A stretch of DNA of 16,114 nt, taken from positions 1-16,114 of the forward strand of contig CAJJIY010000028.1 in the NCBI GenBank assembly GCA_905187695.1, in the 5' to 3' direction. Position numbers and translations under genes: made by a program. This document shows, piece after piece, positions 6,686 to 14,250 of this stretch. Source of the DNA: an uncultured Eubacteriales bacterium. GTDB lineage: Bacteria > Bacillota > Clostridia > Oscillospirales > CAG-272. The notes beneath the pieces were generated by a model. It had not been told where the DNA came from. It worked only from the letters and a program-made list of their open reading frames with translations, and made no database searches. Numbering within the stretch: position 1 is the stretch's first letter; every line of letters begins with the position of its first letter.

Positions 6686-8305
6686 ATGAAAATCACTTTT
6701 CTGGGGGCGGCGCACGAAGTGACCGGCTCCTGCACGCTGCTTGAAATCGGCAAATATAAGATTCTGGTGGATTGCGGCATGGAACAGGGCCCGGACATTT
6801 ATGAAAACAGCGAACTGTCGTTCCCGCCGGCCGATATTGATTTTGTTTTTCTCACGCACGCGCACATTGACCATTCCGGCAAACTGCCGCTTTTGTCCAA
6901 AAACGGGTTTTCAGGCACGGTTTACACCACCAGAGCCACCCGGGATCTTTGCGCGATCATGTTGGCGGATTCAGCCAACATTCAGCAGTCCGAGGCGGTC
7001 TGGAAGGACCGGCGCGCCAAGCGCTCCGGCGAGGAGGGTTACACGCCGCTTTATACGCTGGAGGATGTCAACGCGCTCATGGGGCATTTTTGCACGGTGG
7101 ATTACGGCGAAGAGGCCGAGCCCTGCCCCGGGGTGCGCGCCGTGTTTACCGACGCGGGGCATCTGCTGGGTTCGGCCAGTATCCGCCTGACGCTCACCGA
7201 AAACGGGGAGCGCCGGACGGTGGTGTTTTCGGGCGATATCGGCACCCAAAACCGTCCGCTTCTTTGCGACCCGGTGCCGCCGGACAGCGCCGACATGGTG
7301 ATTATCGAATCCACTTACGGCAACCGCCTGCACGAGGGGGCGCGCGGCGAGTGGCGGTTTAAACTGGCAACTCTTATTGACGAAACGCTGGGAAAGGGCG
7401 GCAATCTGGTCATCCCTTCTTTTGCGGTCGGCCGCACGCAGGAACTGCTTTATGCCATCCGCCGGATCAAGGAAGAGCATCTGACCCGGACGGATTTCCC
7501 GGTCTATCTGGACAGCCCGCTGGCCATTGAAGCCACGCATATTTATAAGGACACCCTGCGCAGTTACTTTGATAAAGAGACCAACGAATTGTTGGACCGC
7601 GGCGTGAACCCCATCGGGTTTGAAGGGCTTCATCTGTCGGTTTCCAGCGAGCAGTCCAAACAGATCAACTATGATCCCACCCCCAAAGTGATCCTGTCGG
7701 CTTCCGGTATGTGCGAGGCGGGGCGTATCCGTCACCACCTCAAATATAATCTCTGGCGGCCGGAGTCCACGGTGCTTTTCGTCGGCTATCAGGTGGAGGG
7801 GACGATCGGGCGAAAACTGCTGGACGGGGCGCGTTATGTGACGCTTTTCGGCGAGCAGATCCGGGTATCGGCCCGGATTGAAAAGCTGGAGGGAACCTCG
7901 GCGCACGCCGACCGGGACGAGCTGATGGCGTGGCTTCGCGCCATTCCGGGAAAGCCGCGGCAGATCTTTGTCAACCACGGCGCGGACGGAGTGTGCGACG
8001 CCTTTGCCGCCGATATAAAAGAGACGCTGAATATAGAAGCCACCGCCCCCTATAGCGGTGATTCCTTTGATCTCTTCACGGGCGCACAACGGGAGGTCGG
8101 CAGTCGCAAAAAAGTCAGCCGGACGGACAGCGAGCGCAAGCGCGGCACCTCGGCCGTCTGGTCAAGGCTTTATACCGCCGGTATGCGCCTGATGGGATTG
8201 ATCGAGCGGAGCCGCAGCGTAAAGAGCCGTGAACTGGCGGCACTCACGGGGCGCATCAACGCCATCTGCGACAAGCACGAAAAAGAACTGGAAAGAAGAA
8301 AATAA
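6686..8305 (+). CDS. Beta-CASP/RMMBL metallo-beta-lactamase-fold hydrolase (putative RNase)
   Basis: This predicted cytoplasmic RNA-processing nuclease belongs to the CPSF/Ysh1-like beta-CASP group (COG1236 type). From ATG 6686 it is 539 residues. The metallo-beta-lactamase core carries motif 2 H58-A-H60-I-D62-H63, motif 3 H159 in DAGHLLGSA, and motif 4 D184 in FSGDIG. The beta-CASP insert follows (E208 in ESTYGNR; SASGMCEAGRIRHH at 338-351). The RMMBL segment is GTSAHADRDEL (H407) and FVNHGADG (H431). All expected metal ligands are present. The C-terminal 75 residues form a basic, helical extension (SRKKVSRTDSERKRG, then EKELERRK) that I cannot assign. ATG 6686 is chosen over ATG 6665 because AAAGGGGG sits just before it. 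Cognate RNA is unknown. Confidence 0.92.
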   Translation: MKITFLGAAHEVTGSCTLLEIGKYKILVDCGMEQGPDIYENSELSFPPADIDFVFLTHAHIDHSGKLPLLSKNGFSGTVYTTRATRDLCAIMLADSANIQQSEAVWKDRRAKRSGEEGYTPLYTLEDVNALMGHFCTVDYGEEAEPCPGVRAVFTDAGHLLGSASIRLTLTENGERRTVVFSGDIGTQNRPLLCDPVPPDSADMVIIESTYGNRLHEGARGEWRFKLATLIDETLGKGGNLVIPSFAVGRTQELLYAIRRIKEEHLTRTDFPVYLDSPLAIEATHIYKDTLRSYFDKETNELLDRGVNPIGFEGLHLSVSSEQSKQINYDPTPKVILSASGMCEAGRIRHHLKYNLWRPESTVLFVGYQVEGTIGRKLLDGARYVTLFGEQIRVSARIEKLEGTSAHADRDELMAWLRAIPGKPRQIFVNHGADGVCDAFAADIKETLNIEATAPYSGDSFDLFTGAQREVGSRKKVSRTDSERKRGTSAVWSRLYTAGMRLMGLIERSRSVKSRELAALTGRINAICDKHEKELERRK

Positions 8306-8348
8306 GGCGAATCCCCCCAAACGGGTGCGGTTTTACCTTTTGACATGA

Positions 8349-8400
8349 AAAAGCCCGGCCTTGCCTCCTTCTTGCGGGAAGGAGGCGGGCGCGGGCTTTT
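8349..8400. terminator. Bidirectional terminator between metallo-hydrolase and M81 genes
   Basis: Outer arms AAAAGCCCG (8349-8357) and CGGGCTTTT (8392-8400), with an inner 8-bp stem GCCTCCTT (8363-8370) / AAGGAGGC (8379-8386). T-runs occur on both outer ends, fitting the convergent genes on either side. Confidence 0.85.
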
Positions 8401-8450
8401 CTTTGCGGAGCGCGGCAGGATCGGCGGCGCGGGGCAAAGAGCAAAATCCG

Positions 8451-9965
8451 TCAGGGTTTCCGGCGGATCCGAGCCTTTTCGATTTGGTAGTCGGCCGGCA
8501 GGTCGAAGGGGTAAAAGGGGTGCGGCAATCTGGTAAAAGGCAACCGCTTTAAGTTGGAAGCGCCGGCGCCGGGGGTGTCGGCAAAGCAGATCTCACCGGC
8601 GAATTTGCCATAGGGCACGCGGAAAGAGGTGTTGGCCTTGACCACGATCAGATCGTAAAGAGTGGGCTCGATCCCGAAATGGCGAAGGAGCTGCGGGTCG
8701 CCGCTGGCGTGCGGTGCGCCGCAAAGCAGCAGATCCATGTGACGGATACGCACCACGGCGGCGCGGCCGATCTGCTGGACAAGGCCGCGGTTGGCCGGGC
8801 CTTCCTGGGTAAATTCGCCGTCATGGAGCGAGAGCACGCGGCCGGTTGCCTTGAGCGGGCCGGGCATTCCGGGGGTGAATTTGCCGCCGATGGTGAAAAC
8901 GGCGCTGTTGCCCACGCCGACCCGGAAGGCTTCTTCCACGGCCTCGGGGTCCTTGACAAACATACCCAGTTTCAGCTGACTGCCGCGCTCAAAGGCGCGC
9001 AGAGCGGGCGCAACGCTGTCCCCGACCGCGCCGCCGTTGGGCGAATCGGCGGCATCGGCCAGAATGACGGGCTTGGGGACGGCGGGATCCTCGGCACGGT
9101 CAAGAATCTCGTCAATGCTCATCATATCCGGCCACATTTCATCTTTTCTTTCAAAGAAGAGCGCGGCCATCCGGTCGGCGGCGGCCTTGGCTTTTCCGGC
9201 GTCCGGCCCGACGGCAATGACGGTGCTGCCGATATCCGCCACATCCAGCCACGGCTGGACATTGAAAACCGTGAAATCAGCCAGGTCGCCGCATTTGACC
9301 GCTTCGTGACCGAGGGCGACCACATCCCGGAACGCACCTTCCAGCGTGGTAAAGCCGGAGGGCGGAGTCATGACCGGGAGGATGACCGAGGCCATGGAAA
9401 GTTTTTCACCCGAAAGTTTCCGCATACCGAGCGTGGCGGCACGCCGCCCGGTTTCGTAAAAGTCCATGTGCGGATAGGTCTGATAGCCGCAGACAAAATC
9501 AAGGTTCCGGAGCACCGGTTCGGTGATGTTTCCGTGCAGATCAAAAGAGGCGGAAAGCACGGCGTCCTCCCCCACCATCGCGCGCAGTCGGGTGAAGAAA
9601 TCGCCGCAGACATCATCGGTTCCCACGGCGCAGGTCGCGCCGTGCATGGAGCAGAAAACGCCGTCCGGTCTGCCGCTTTGCCGGACATAGTCGGCCACGC
9701 GGGAAAGAAAGAACCGGTAAACTTCCGCCGAGATGCGCCCGCCGGATTCGCCGTAGAGCGAAATGCCGGGAACAGCCTCTCCGCCGAAGGCCTCTACCAC
9801 CTCCCTCATGCCCTGCGCGGCGCATTTGAGCGGGGCGATCCGCGCAAAAAAGTCCGCGCCCTCGGCATAGCGGGTGTGTTCAAATTCCGGAAGTCCCATC
9901 ACAATGGGGTTGAAAGTGTCGCTTTCCTGGTGCAGTTCGCAAATCAGAACGCGCTTTTTTTCCAT
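8451..9965 (-). CDS. M81 family metallopeptidase (MlrC-like)
   Basis: This is a predicted zinc peptidase of family M81. The namesake, MlrC, degrades linearised microcystin peptides, but most relatives have unknown substrates. From ATG 9965 it is 504 residues: a DUF1485-type N-terminal catalytic part and an MlrC C-terminal part beginning near 300 (VILADAADSPNGGAVGD). The N-terminus has the usual ELHQESDTFNP. Candidate metal and catalytic residues E14, H108 (SMHGA), D142 and H144 (FDLHGN) and H166 (YPHMDFYETG) fit the spacing I recall for MlrC. ATG 9965 is preferred because AAAGGAGA lies 5-6 nt upstream; a frame open to 10061 would read through the promoter. Here it stands alone, with no linked transporter or amidohydrolase, so the substrate is undetermined. 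Confidence 0.92.
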   Translation of the reverse strand: MEKKRVLICELHQESDTFNPIVMGLPEFEHTRYAEGADFFARIAPLKCAAQGMREVVEAFGGEAVPGISLYGESGGRISAEVYRFFLSRVADYVRQSGRPDGVFCSMHGATCAVGTDDVCGDFFTRLRAMVGEDAVLSASFDLHGNITEPVLRNLDFVCGYQTYPHMDFYETGRRAATLGMRKLSGEKLSMASVILPVMTPPSGFTTLEGAFRDVVALGHEAVKCGDLADFTVFNVQPWLDVADIGSTVIAVGPDAGKAKAAADRMAALFFERKDEMWPDMMSIDEILDRAEDPAVPKPVILADAADSPNGGAVGDSVAPALRAFERGSQLKLGMFVKDPEAVEEAFRVGVGNSAVFTIGGKFTPGMPGPLKATGRVLSLHDGEFTQEGPANRGLVQQIGRAAVVRIRHMDLLLCGAPHASGDPQLLRHFGIEPTLYDLIVVKANTSFRVPYGKFAGEICFADTPGAGASNLKRLPFTRLPHPFYPFDLPADYQIEKARIRRKP

Positions 9966-10003
9966 ATCGGTCTCCTTTGCTTTGGCAACAAGTCGTTTTT
10001 TGC

Positions 10004-10032
10004 AGTATAGCACAGAAAAAAGGAAAAGGCAA
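10004..10032 (-). promoter_or_regulatory. Promoter of the M81 gene
   Basis: Minus strand TTGCCT (10027-10032), 17-nt spacer, TATACT (10004-10009) with TGC extended -10. About 39 nt before the ATG at 9965. Confidence 0.75.
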
Positions 10033-10124
10033 GGGCGGTGGGAGAAAATTTTGAATTTCACCGGGTTTTGCGGTAAGCCGCCCTTCTTCCGGCCGCGCGG
10101 GACGGCGGGGAAAGCGCAAAACGG

Positions 10125-10158
10125 AAAGCCCCGGCAGTCGCGGGACTGCCGGGGCGGG
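10125..10158 (-). terminator. Terminator hairpin, copy 1 of a 34-bp direct repeat
   Basis: An 11-bp stem GCCCCGGCAGT / ACTGCCGGGGC (10128-10155), loop CGCGGG. On the minus strand it is followed by CTTTCCGTTTT. It would end transcription of the PASTA-DUF4839 gene, about 120 nt past its stop. The same 34 bases occur at 11443-11476. The rest of 10033-10275 is AT-rich toward the gene and shows no further feature I can support. Confidence 0.75.
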
Positions 10159-10275
10159 AACCGGTTTGTTTTTTCGGTGTGTCAATTCGTTTCTTGAAAG
10201 CAGTAATTGATTGTATAATGGTTCAAGATATTTAAAATGCAGTTAGGAATATCAACTTTAATTTCTATTATTATC

Positions 10276-11196
10276 TTACCGTGCGACCAGCGATATGGGT
10301 TTAAGAATTATATATTTGCCTTCTTCGCTAAAGCCGACAATTTCGGCAGTAATATGGAAGTCCATGCCTGCGGATACAGTGTCAGTACCAGATACATACA
10401 TATCATAATAGTTGACATTTTCAAAAGCAAACAAAGGGCCATAGACTCGGGATGCTGTATAATCAACTCCTGCCAAACATACATCGAATCGGGTTTTGTA
10501 ATTTGGGTGTTTCATCATGAGAGCAACGCAACCGTCAAATTCAATAAAAGTGCCATAATGTGAATTGGCATAGCTTCTGATTGTTGCTGCATCAGTTTGG
10601 TCAGTAATAGCCATTAATTCCGCAAAATCGGAGTTGTTGCTGATTGTAACGGTTTTTAAGACACAGGTCAGGGTGACTTTGTCACCAGATTTTAAGGTTG
10701 TTCCGCTTTTCACGCTCTGAGAAACAACTTCATAACGAGATTTATCATTGATGGTTCTGGAGCGAGTGATTGTTTTGGAATATTCAACAGATATATTATT
10801 AAATCCGGCCTCTTTTAATTTTGATGTAGCTTTTTCCTCAGTGAGGCCTACTACAGAAAGCATAGTTACATCAATATAGTCTTCTGTTTTTACGCAGGTC
10901 AACACAATAGATGTTCTTTTTCCAATCAGAGTTCCGGGGGCAATGTTCTGCTCTATTACGGTCCAGTTTGAATCAACCCAAATGGAATCAGGCTTCGCAG
11001 TAATTCTTGAAAATCCCGCTTCTTGCAGTTCACTTTTCGCTACATCCAGTACCTTTCCCTGAACATCTATCATTTCAATTTTGACGGTATCAGAACTGTC
11101 TTCTGATGAGTCGTCATATTCTCCCAAATCCAGACACGAAGAAAAAATCAGAACAAAGATACTTAAAAAAATCGATAGAACCAGTAGCTTTTTCAT
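10276..11196 (-). CDS. PASTA-repeat lipoprotein with C-terminal DUF4839
   Basis: This is a predicted cell-surface lipoprotein of 306 residues. The signal peptide ends IFSSC (C21), followed by an acidic linker. Two PASTA-like modules follow, at about 41-103 (VLDVAKSELQEAGF ... EQNIAPGTLI) and about 109-179 (VVGLTEEKATSKLKEAGF ... SQSVKSGTTLKSGDKV). The C-terminal 120 residues (SDFAELMAITD, YGTFIEFDGCVALM, NYKTRFDVCLAG, ILKPISL) match DUF4839, a domain of unknown function. PASTA modules elsewhere sense or bind peptidoglycan; DUF4839 has no known activity. ATG 11196 has AAGGAGAG about 5 nt upstream. The gene is strikingly AT-rich beside its neighbours (10861-10920 has 19 G+C of 60; 9001-9060 has 46 of 60) and lies between two identical terminator copies, suggesting later acquisition. 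Confidence 0.85.
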   Translation of the reverse strand: MKKLLVLSIFLSIFVLIFSSCLDLGEYDDSSEDSSDTVKIEMIDVQGKVLDVAKSELQEAGFSRITAKPDSIWVDSNWTVIEQNIAPGTLIGKRTSIVLTCVKTEDYIDVTMLSVVGLTEEKATSKLKEAGFNNISVEYSKTITRSRTINDKSRYEVVSQSVKSGTTLKSGDKVTLTCVLKTVTISNNSDFAELMAITDQTDAATIRSYANSHYGTFIEFDGCVALMMKHPNYKTRFDVCLAGVDYTASRVYGPLFAFENVNYYDMYVSGTDTVSAGMDFHITAEIVGFSEEGKYIILKPISLVAR

Positions 11197-11214
11197 AAAA
11201 CTCTCCTTAAAGTA

Positions 11215-11242
11215 TAAAAAAGTGCGTGGCAAAACCACGCAC
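11215..11242 (-). terminator. Terminator hairpin inside the PASTA-DUF4839 leader
   Basis: A perfect 8-bp stem GTGCGTGG / CCACGCAC (11222-11229 with 11235-11242) followed on the minus strand by TTTTTT. It is placed between the promoter and the ribosome binding site of the lipoprotein gene, where a terminator acts as an attenuator or ends a small RNA. Confidence 0.8.
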
Positions 11243-11358
11243 CGAAAAACGCAGTTTTGCTACTGTTGCGACACAGTTCATATCAACCCAAGACATGAAA
11301 AAGCAAAGCCTACGTTTTTACCAAACATAAACTTGGGTTGATTATTCAACTGTGTCGC
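11243..11358 (-). ncRNA. Candidate structured leader RNA (attenuator or small RNA)
   Basis: The predicted transcript start (about 11358) coincides with the first base of a long inverted repeat: GCGACACAGTT (11268-11278) pairs with 11348-11358, and CAACCCAAG (11284-11292) pairs with 11332-11340, separated by an asymmetric internal loop. The 3' strand of the outer stem can instead pair locally (ACTGT 11273-11277 with ACAGT 11262-11266), giving a mutually exclusive fold. A terminator follows at 11215-11242. I cannot match it to a known riboswitch class. Structure is seen; regulation is inferred. Confidence 0.6.
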
Positions 11359-11364
11359 ACTTGC

Positions 11365-11393
11365 AGTATATCACATACGAGAAGAAAAGTCAA
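11365..11393 (-). promoter_or_regulatory. Promoter of the PASTA-DUF4839 leader
   Basis: Minus strand TTGACT (11388-11393), 17-nt spacer, TATACT (11365-11370) with TGA extended -10. Start near 11358. Confidence 0.85.
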
Positions 11394-11442
11394 GAAAAAG
11401 AACGAATCTTTTTTGTGCGTTATTTGAATTAAACTTAGCATA

Positions 11443-11476
11443 AAAGCCCCGGCAGTCGCGGGACTGCCGGGGCGGG
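11443..11476 (-). terminator. Terminator of the ABC operon, copy 2 of a 34-bp direct repeat
   Basis: The same 34 bases as 10125-10158, in the same orientation, 1318 bp away. On the minus strand the stem is followed by TTTTATG. It lies about 120 nt past the stop of the ABC ATPase gene. Between stop and terminator is another hairpin (11533-11564, CGCCGTTC / GAACGGCG with an inner 5-bp stem) that lacks a U-tract. Confidence 0.78.
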
Positions 11477-11597
11477 GATTTACAGGGCCGCGCAAAAGCG
11501 GAGCCGGTTGTCGCGGGAGAGCAAGGGCTGCACGCCGTTCGTCCGGCAATCCGGAAGAACGGCGCGGGAACGGTTGACACGGAAGGGGTGAAGCCCG

Positions 11598-12332
11598 TTA
11601 TTTGGCAAAATAACGCGAGAGGAAGGCGCGGGTGCGGGGCTCCTTTGGATTTTCAAAAATTTCGGCGGGCGTGCCTTCTTCGGCGATATAGCCGCCGTCC
11701 ATGAAAAGCACGCGGTGCGAGACGTCGCGGGCAAAGGCCATTTCGTGTGTGACCACAATCATGGTCATGCCGTCTGCGGCCAGCGACTGCATGACCGAGA
11801 GCACCTCTCCGACCATTTCGGGATCCAGTGCCGAGGTCGGCTCGTCAAAAAGGATGACCTCCGGCTCCATGCAAAGGGCGCGAGCGATGGCTACGCGCTG
11901 CTTCTGCCCACCCGAAAGCTGGCGGGGTTTGGCGTTCTGAAAGGCCTCCATGCCGACGCGTGCGAGATACTTTTTGGCTCTGGCCTCGGCCTCGTCTTTC
12001 GGCAGTCCCAGGACGCGGCGGGTGGCAATGGTGCAGTTGCTCAGCACGTTGAGATGATTGAAAAGATTGAAGTTCTGAAAAACCATGGTGACCTTGGCGC
12101 GGTATTCGGTCAACGGCATGGCGCCGGCGGTGATGTCGGCACCGTGAAAGAAAATCTGCCCGCCGGTCGGCTTTTCCAGCAGATTGATACACCGCAGCAC
12201 GGTGCTTTTTCCCGAACCGGAAGAGCCGATGACGCTGATGACATCCCCTTTGTTCACCGAAAAGGAAATGTCATGAAGGACGGCGTGGTCGCCGAAGGAT
12301 TTTTGCAGGTGTGACAGTTCGATCATCGGCAT
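11598..12332 (-). CDS. Amino-acid ABC transporter ATP-binding protein
   Basis: This cytoplasmic ATPase powers the transporter encoded with it; it is of the GlnQ/HisP (polar amino acid) type. The 244 residues show Walker A GSSGSGKST (36-44), Q-loop Q86 (VFQNFNLF), signature LSGGQ (139-143), Walker B VILFDEP (159-165, with E164 catalytic), D-loop SALD and H196 (VVTHEM). Length is typical. It overlaps the permease end by 10 bp. An in-frame second ATG (12326) forms an ATGA overlap with the permease stop, but AGGAGG lies nearer to ATG 12332. The lysine riboswitch at the operon head implies that the substrate is lysine or a related cationic amino acid. Confidence 0.95.
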   Translation of the reverse strand: MPMIELSHLQKSFGDHAVLHDISFSVNKGDVISVIGSSGSGKSTVLRCINLLEKPTGGQIFFHGADITAGAMPLTEYRAKVTMVFQNFNLFNHLNVLSNCTIATRRVLGLPKDEAEARAKKYLARVGMEAFQNAKPRQLSGGQKQRVAIARALCMEPEVILFDEPTSALDPEMVGEVLSVMQSLAADGMTMIVVTHEMAFARDVSHRVLFMDGGYIAEEGTPAEIFENPKEPRTRAFLSRYFAK

Positions 12333-13099
12333 GACGGGCTTTCCTCCTGGACATGAATTTCGGCATTGAAGTCCGACTGTGAGCCGCAGATGGTGTAGTT
12401 TTCCTTGCCATCCAATTTCCGCTCAGCCAGCCGGAGCAGGCGGGAAATGCTGAAGGTCAGAATGAAATACAGCACGCATACGACGAAATAGGTCTGGAAA
12501 ATCTGCAGATTGAAGAGCTTGATTTTTCCGGCGTAGAAATAAAGTTCGGTCACGCCGATAACATTGAGCACCGAGGTATCCTTGATGTTGATGATAAACT
12601 CGTTGCTGACCGACGGCAGGATGTTGCGGATGACCTGCGGCAGAACGATGTGGCACATAATCTGCAGATGGCTCATTCCGAGCGCCTGGGCGCCCTCGAA
12701 CTGTCCCTTGTCAATGGAAATGATGCCGCCGCGCACGATCTCGGCCATGTAAGCGCCGGTGTTGATGGAGACGATGAAAATGCCGGAGGGGATGAGCGGC
12801 AGGGTCTGCCCGCCGCTGGCAAAGGCATAACCCCAGTAGATGACCATGGCCTGCACCATCATCGGTGTGCCGCGGAACACCTCGATATAGACCGAGCAGA
12901 TGGCGTCTGCGATCTTATGGAGCACCCGGAGCGCCTTTTTCCGGGAAAAGGGCGTGGTGCGCAGGATGCCGATGAGCAACCCGATCAGAAGTCCCGCCAG
13001 CGTGCCGATGACGGCGATGAGCAGGGTGTTTCCCACGCCGCGCAGGAGCAGGTCGCCGTGTTCGGTGAAGATTTTCCATACATCCTTAAAAAAGGTCAT
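12323..13099 (-). CDS. Amino-acid ABC transporter permease
   Basis: This membrane subunit of the polar-amino-acid ABC importer belongs to the HisMQ/GlnP type. The 258 residues include hydrophobic spans at about 20-47, 64-93 and 100-118, then 163-190 and 203-222. The EAA loop, which docks the ATPase, is EGAQALGMSHLQIMCHIVLP (135-154). The C-terminal 28 residues (GKENYTICGSQSDF onward) are a polar tail beyond the usual end of the family and may be tolerated overlap sequence. Its start has GAAAGGAAA just upstream, after a 33-nt gap from the binding-protein gene. Overlap with the ATPase gene implies translational coupling. Confidence 0.94.
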   Translation of the reverse strand: MTFFKDVWKIFTEHGDLLLRGVGNTLLIAVIGTLAGLLIGLLIGILRTTPFSRKKALRVLHKIADAICSVYIEVFRGTPMMVQAMVIYWGYAFASGGQTLPLIPSGIFIVSINTGAYMAEIVRGGIISIDKGQFEGAQALGMSHLQIMCHIVLPQVIRNILPSVSNEFIINIKDTSVLNVIGVTELYFYAGKIKLFNLQIFQTYFVVCVLYFILTFSISRLLRLAERKLDGKENYTICGSQSDFNAEIHVQEESPSCR

Positions 13100-13118
13100 G
13101 ATCTGTTTCCTTTCGGGG

Positions 13119-13132
13119 ACGGCAGGAGCCGT
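13119..13132 (-). other. Small intercistronic hairpin after the binding-protein gene
   Basis: ACGGC-AGGA-GCCGT immediately past the stop of the binding-protein gene. Such hairpins can stabilise the upstream message and raise binding protein relative to permease; that role here is inference. Confidence 0.35.
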
Positions 13133-14002
13133 TTACTGTTTCTTGTAGATGATAACGAGGTTGGAGCTGTAATAGATATCGGTGAAATCAATCTCTTCGC
13201 TGCGCTCGGCAGTGGGGGACATGCCGGCGATGATGGCATCATACGTGCCGGCCTTCACGCCCAGAATGAGGTTATCCCATTCCACGGCGTAGATTTCCAG
13301 CGTCATGTCCAGGGCTGCGGTCACGCGACGGGCGATCTGAACGTCGTAGCCATTGGCGTAAAGCCCCTCGCTGCCCTGGCCCGAAATCGGAACGGCATCG
13401 TTGCTGTTGTCCCGCTGTGTCCAGTTGAAGGGATCGTAGGCGCATTCCATGGCGACCCGGAGGGTGCCGTTTGAACCGCTGGAGGCCGAAACGGCAGGCA
13501 GTGTGACGGTTTCACCGGCGCTGATGGCGACGACTTTTTCCATGAGCGAGCTGCGCTCTGCCTGGGTGATGGTGGCCAGAACCGTATTGATCCGGGCGAC
13601 CAGCGACGAACCCTTGGCACAACCGATGGCGATGGCCGTGTCGGCGTCGGTGGCGGTGAAGCCGGTATCATTGTTCTTCAGATGAATGTAGTCGAGCGTC
13701 TGATCCTTGTAGCAGACCGAGAGAGCCGTCGGCTCTTCGGCGATGTAGCCGTCAATCGAGCCGGAGCGCAGTGCGATGAGCATGTCATCGAACTCGGAGT
13801 AGGTGGAGCCCTGTACATTTTCAATCTGCGACAGGGCATCCTCGTGGAAGGTGCCCGCCTGGGCGGCAATGCGTGCGCCGGCCAGATCGGCCAGGTTCTT
13901 GGCACCGCTGATGTCGCGCCCTTCCTTTTTACAGGAAGCAAGGCACGCGGCTGTGCCAAGGGTGAGCAGAAGAGCAAGTGCAAGCGAGAGAAGTTTTTTC
14001 AT
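13133..14002 (-). CDS. Amino-acid ABC transporter substrate-binding lipoprotein, apparently circularly permuted
   Basis: This 289-residue lipoprotein (lipobox LASC, C24) captures the amino acid for the ABC importer. The domain order is unusual. Residues 36-163 (KNLADLAGARIAAQAGT, then YIAEEPTA, then RINTVLATITQAER) look like the second half of an SBP_bac_3 protein. A Ser/Gly-rich linker (about 163-179) then leads into residues 180-289, which look like the first half (GTLRVAMECAYDPFNW, NGYDVQIARRV, AGTYDAIIAGMSPTAERSEE, IDFTDIYYSSNLVIIYKK). In ordinary members the GTLRV and AGMSPT parts come first. R267 in TAER is the expected ligand-carboxylate arginine. ATG 14002 follows GGGAG; upstream codons belong to the riboswitch. 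First gene of the operon. Confidence 0.9.
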   Translation of the reverse strand: MKKLLSLALALLLTLGTAACLASCKKEGRDISGAKNLADLAGARIAAQAGTFHEDALSQIENVQGSTYSEFDDMLIALRSGSIDGYIAEEPTALSVCYKDQTLDYIHLKNNDTGFTATDADTAIAIGCAKGSSLVARINTVLATITQAERSSLMEKVVAISAGETVTLPAVSASSGSNGTLRVAMECAYDPFNWTQRDNSNDAVPISGQGSEGLYANGYDVQIARRVTAALDMTLEIYAVEWDNLILGVKAGTYDAIIAGMSPTAERSEEIDFTDIYYSSNLVIIYKKQ

Positions 14003-14033
14003 GTTCGGGTACTCCCTTTTTCTGAATTTCCCC

Positions 14034-14066
14034 AAAACAAAAATCGCAGCGAAGAATTCACTGCGA
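14034..14066 (-). terminator. Riboswitch expression-platform terminator
   Basis: A 10-bp stem (14044-14053 with 14057-14066, one U-G pair), loop of 3 nt, followed on the minus strand by TTTTTGTTTT (14034-14043). It lies between the lysine aptamer and the binding-protein start, as in OFF riboswitches that terminate when ligand is bound. Confidence 0.88.
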
Positions 14067-14082
14067 CAAATAAAAAAACTGG

Positions 14083-14250
14083 CCCAGTGATAGCTCTCCA
14101 CAAAATAAGTGGCAGTACGGCGGATCTTCTCCGCAATACCGGCATGCACGGCAGTTTCCATGCCGTACACCCTCGGCAGTGTTTCCTTTCACACGGAAGC
14201 GGAACCTTCTTTGCTCGTGCTACTTTTAAACACCGCGCCTCTACCTACGG
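14083..14250 (-). promoter_or_regulatory. Lysine riboswitch (L-box aptamer)
   Basis: The minus strand shows the conserved L-box blocks in order. GGTAGAGGCGCGG is the 5' P1 strand and loop-E region. AAAAGTAGC and GAAAGG follow, then CACTGCCGAGGG for the junction core. The 3' end is TTGTGGAGAGCTATC, whose CTATC pairs with GGTAG to close P1. Spacing and order match the lysC-type aptamer as I remember it. Lysine binding is expected to favour the terminator just downstream and so switch off the ABC operon. This is the basis for calling the transporter a lysine importer. Confidence 0.9.

Noticed and set aside
6971..8089. 372-residue minus-strand frame
   Set aside because: Antisense to the metallo-hydrolase, whose metal-binding motifs are all in the plus frame.
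8679..10010. 443-residue plus-strand frame
   Set aside because: Antisense to the M81 peptidase gene; no recognisable domain.
10194..10219. Plus-strand promoter TTGAAA / TATAAT
   Set aside because: The spacer is only 14 nt and no plus-strand gene follows.
11268..11358. Small inverted-repeat transposable element (MITE)
   Set aside because: The arms lack flanking target-site duplications, and the outer end coincides with a predicted start site followed by a terminator, which fits a leader RNA better. Not fully excluded.
12650..13474. 274-residue plus-strand frame
   Set aside because: Antisense across two ABC genes; mirror of their codon pattern.
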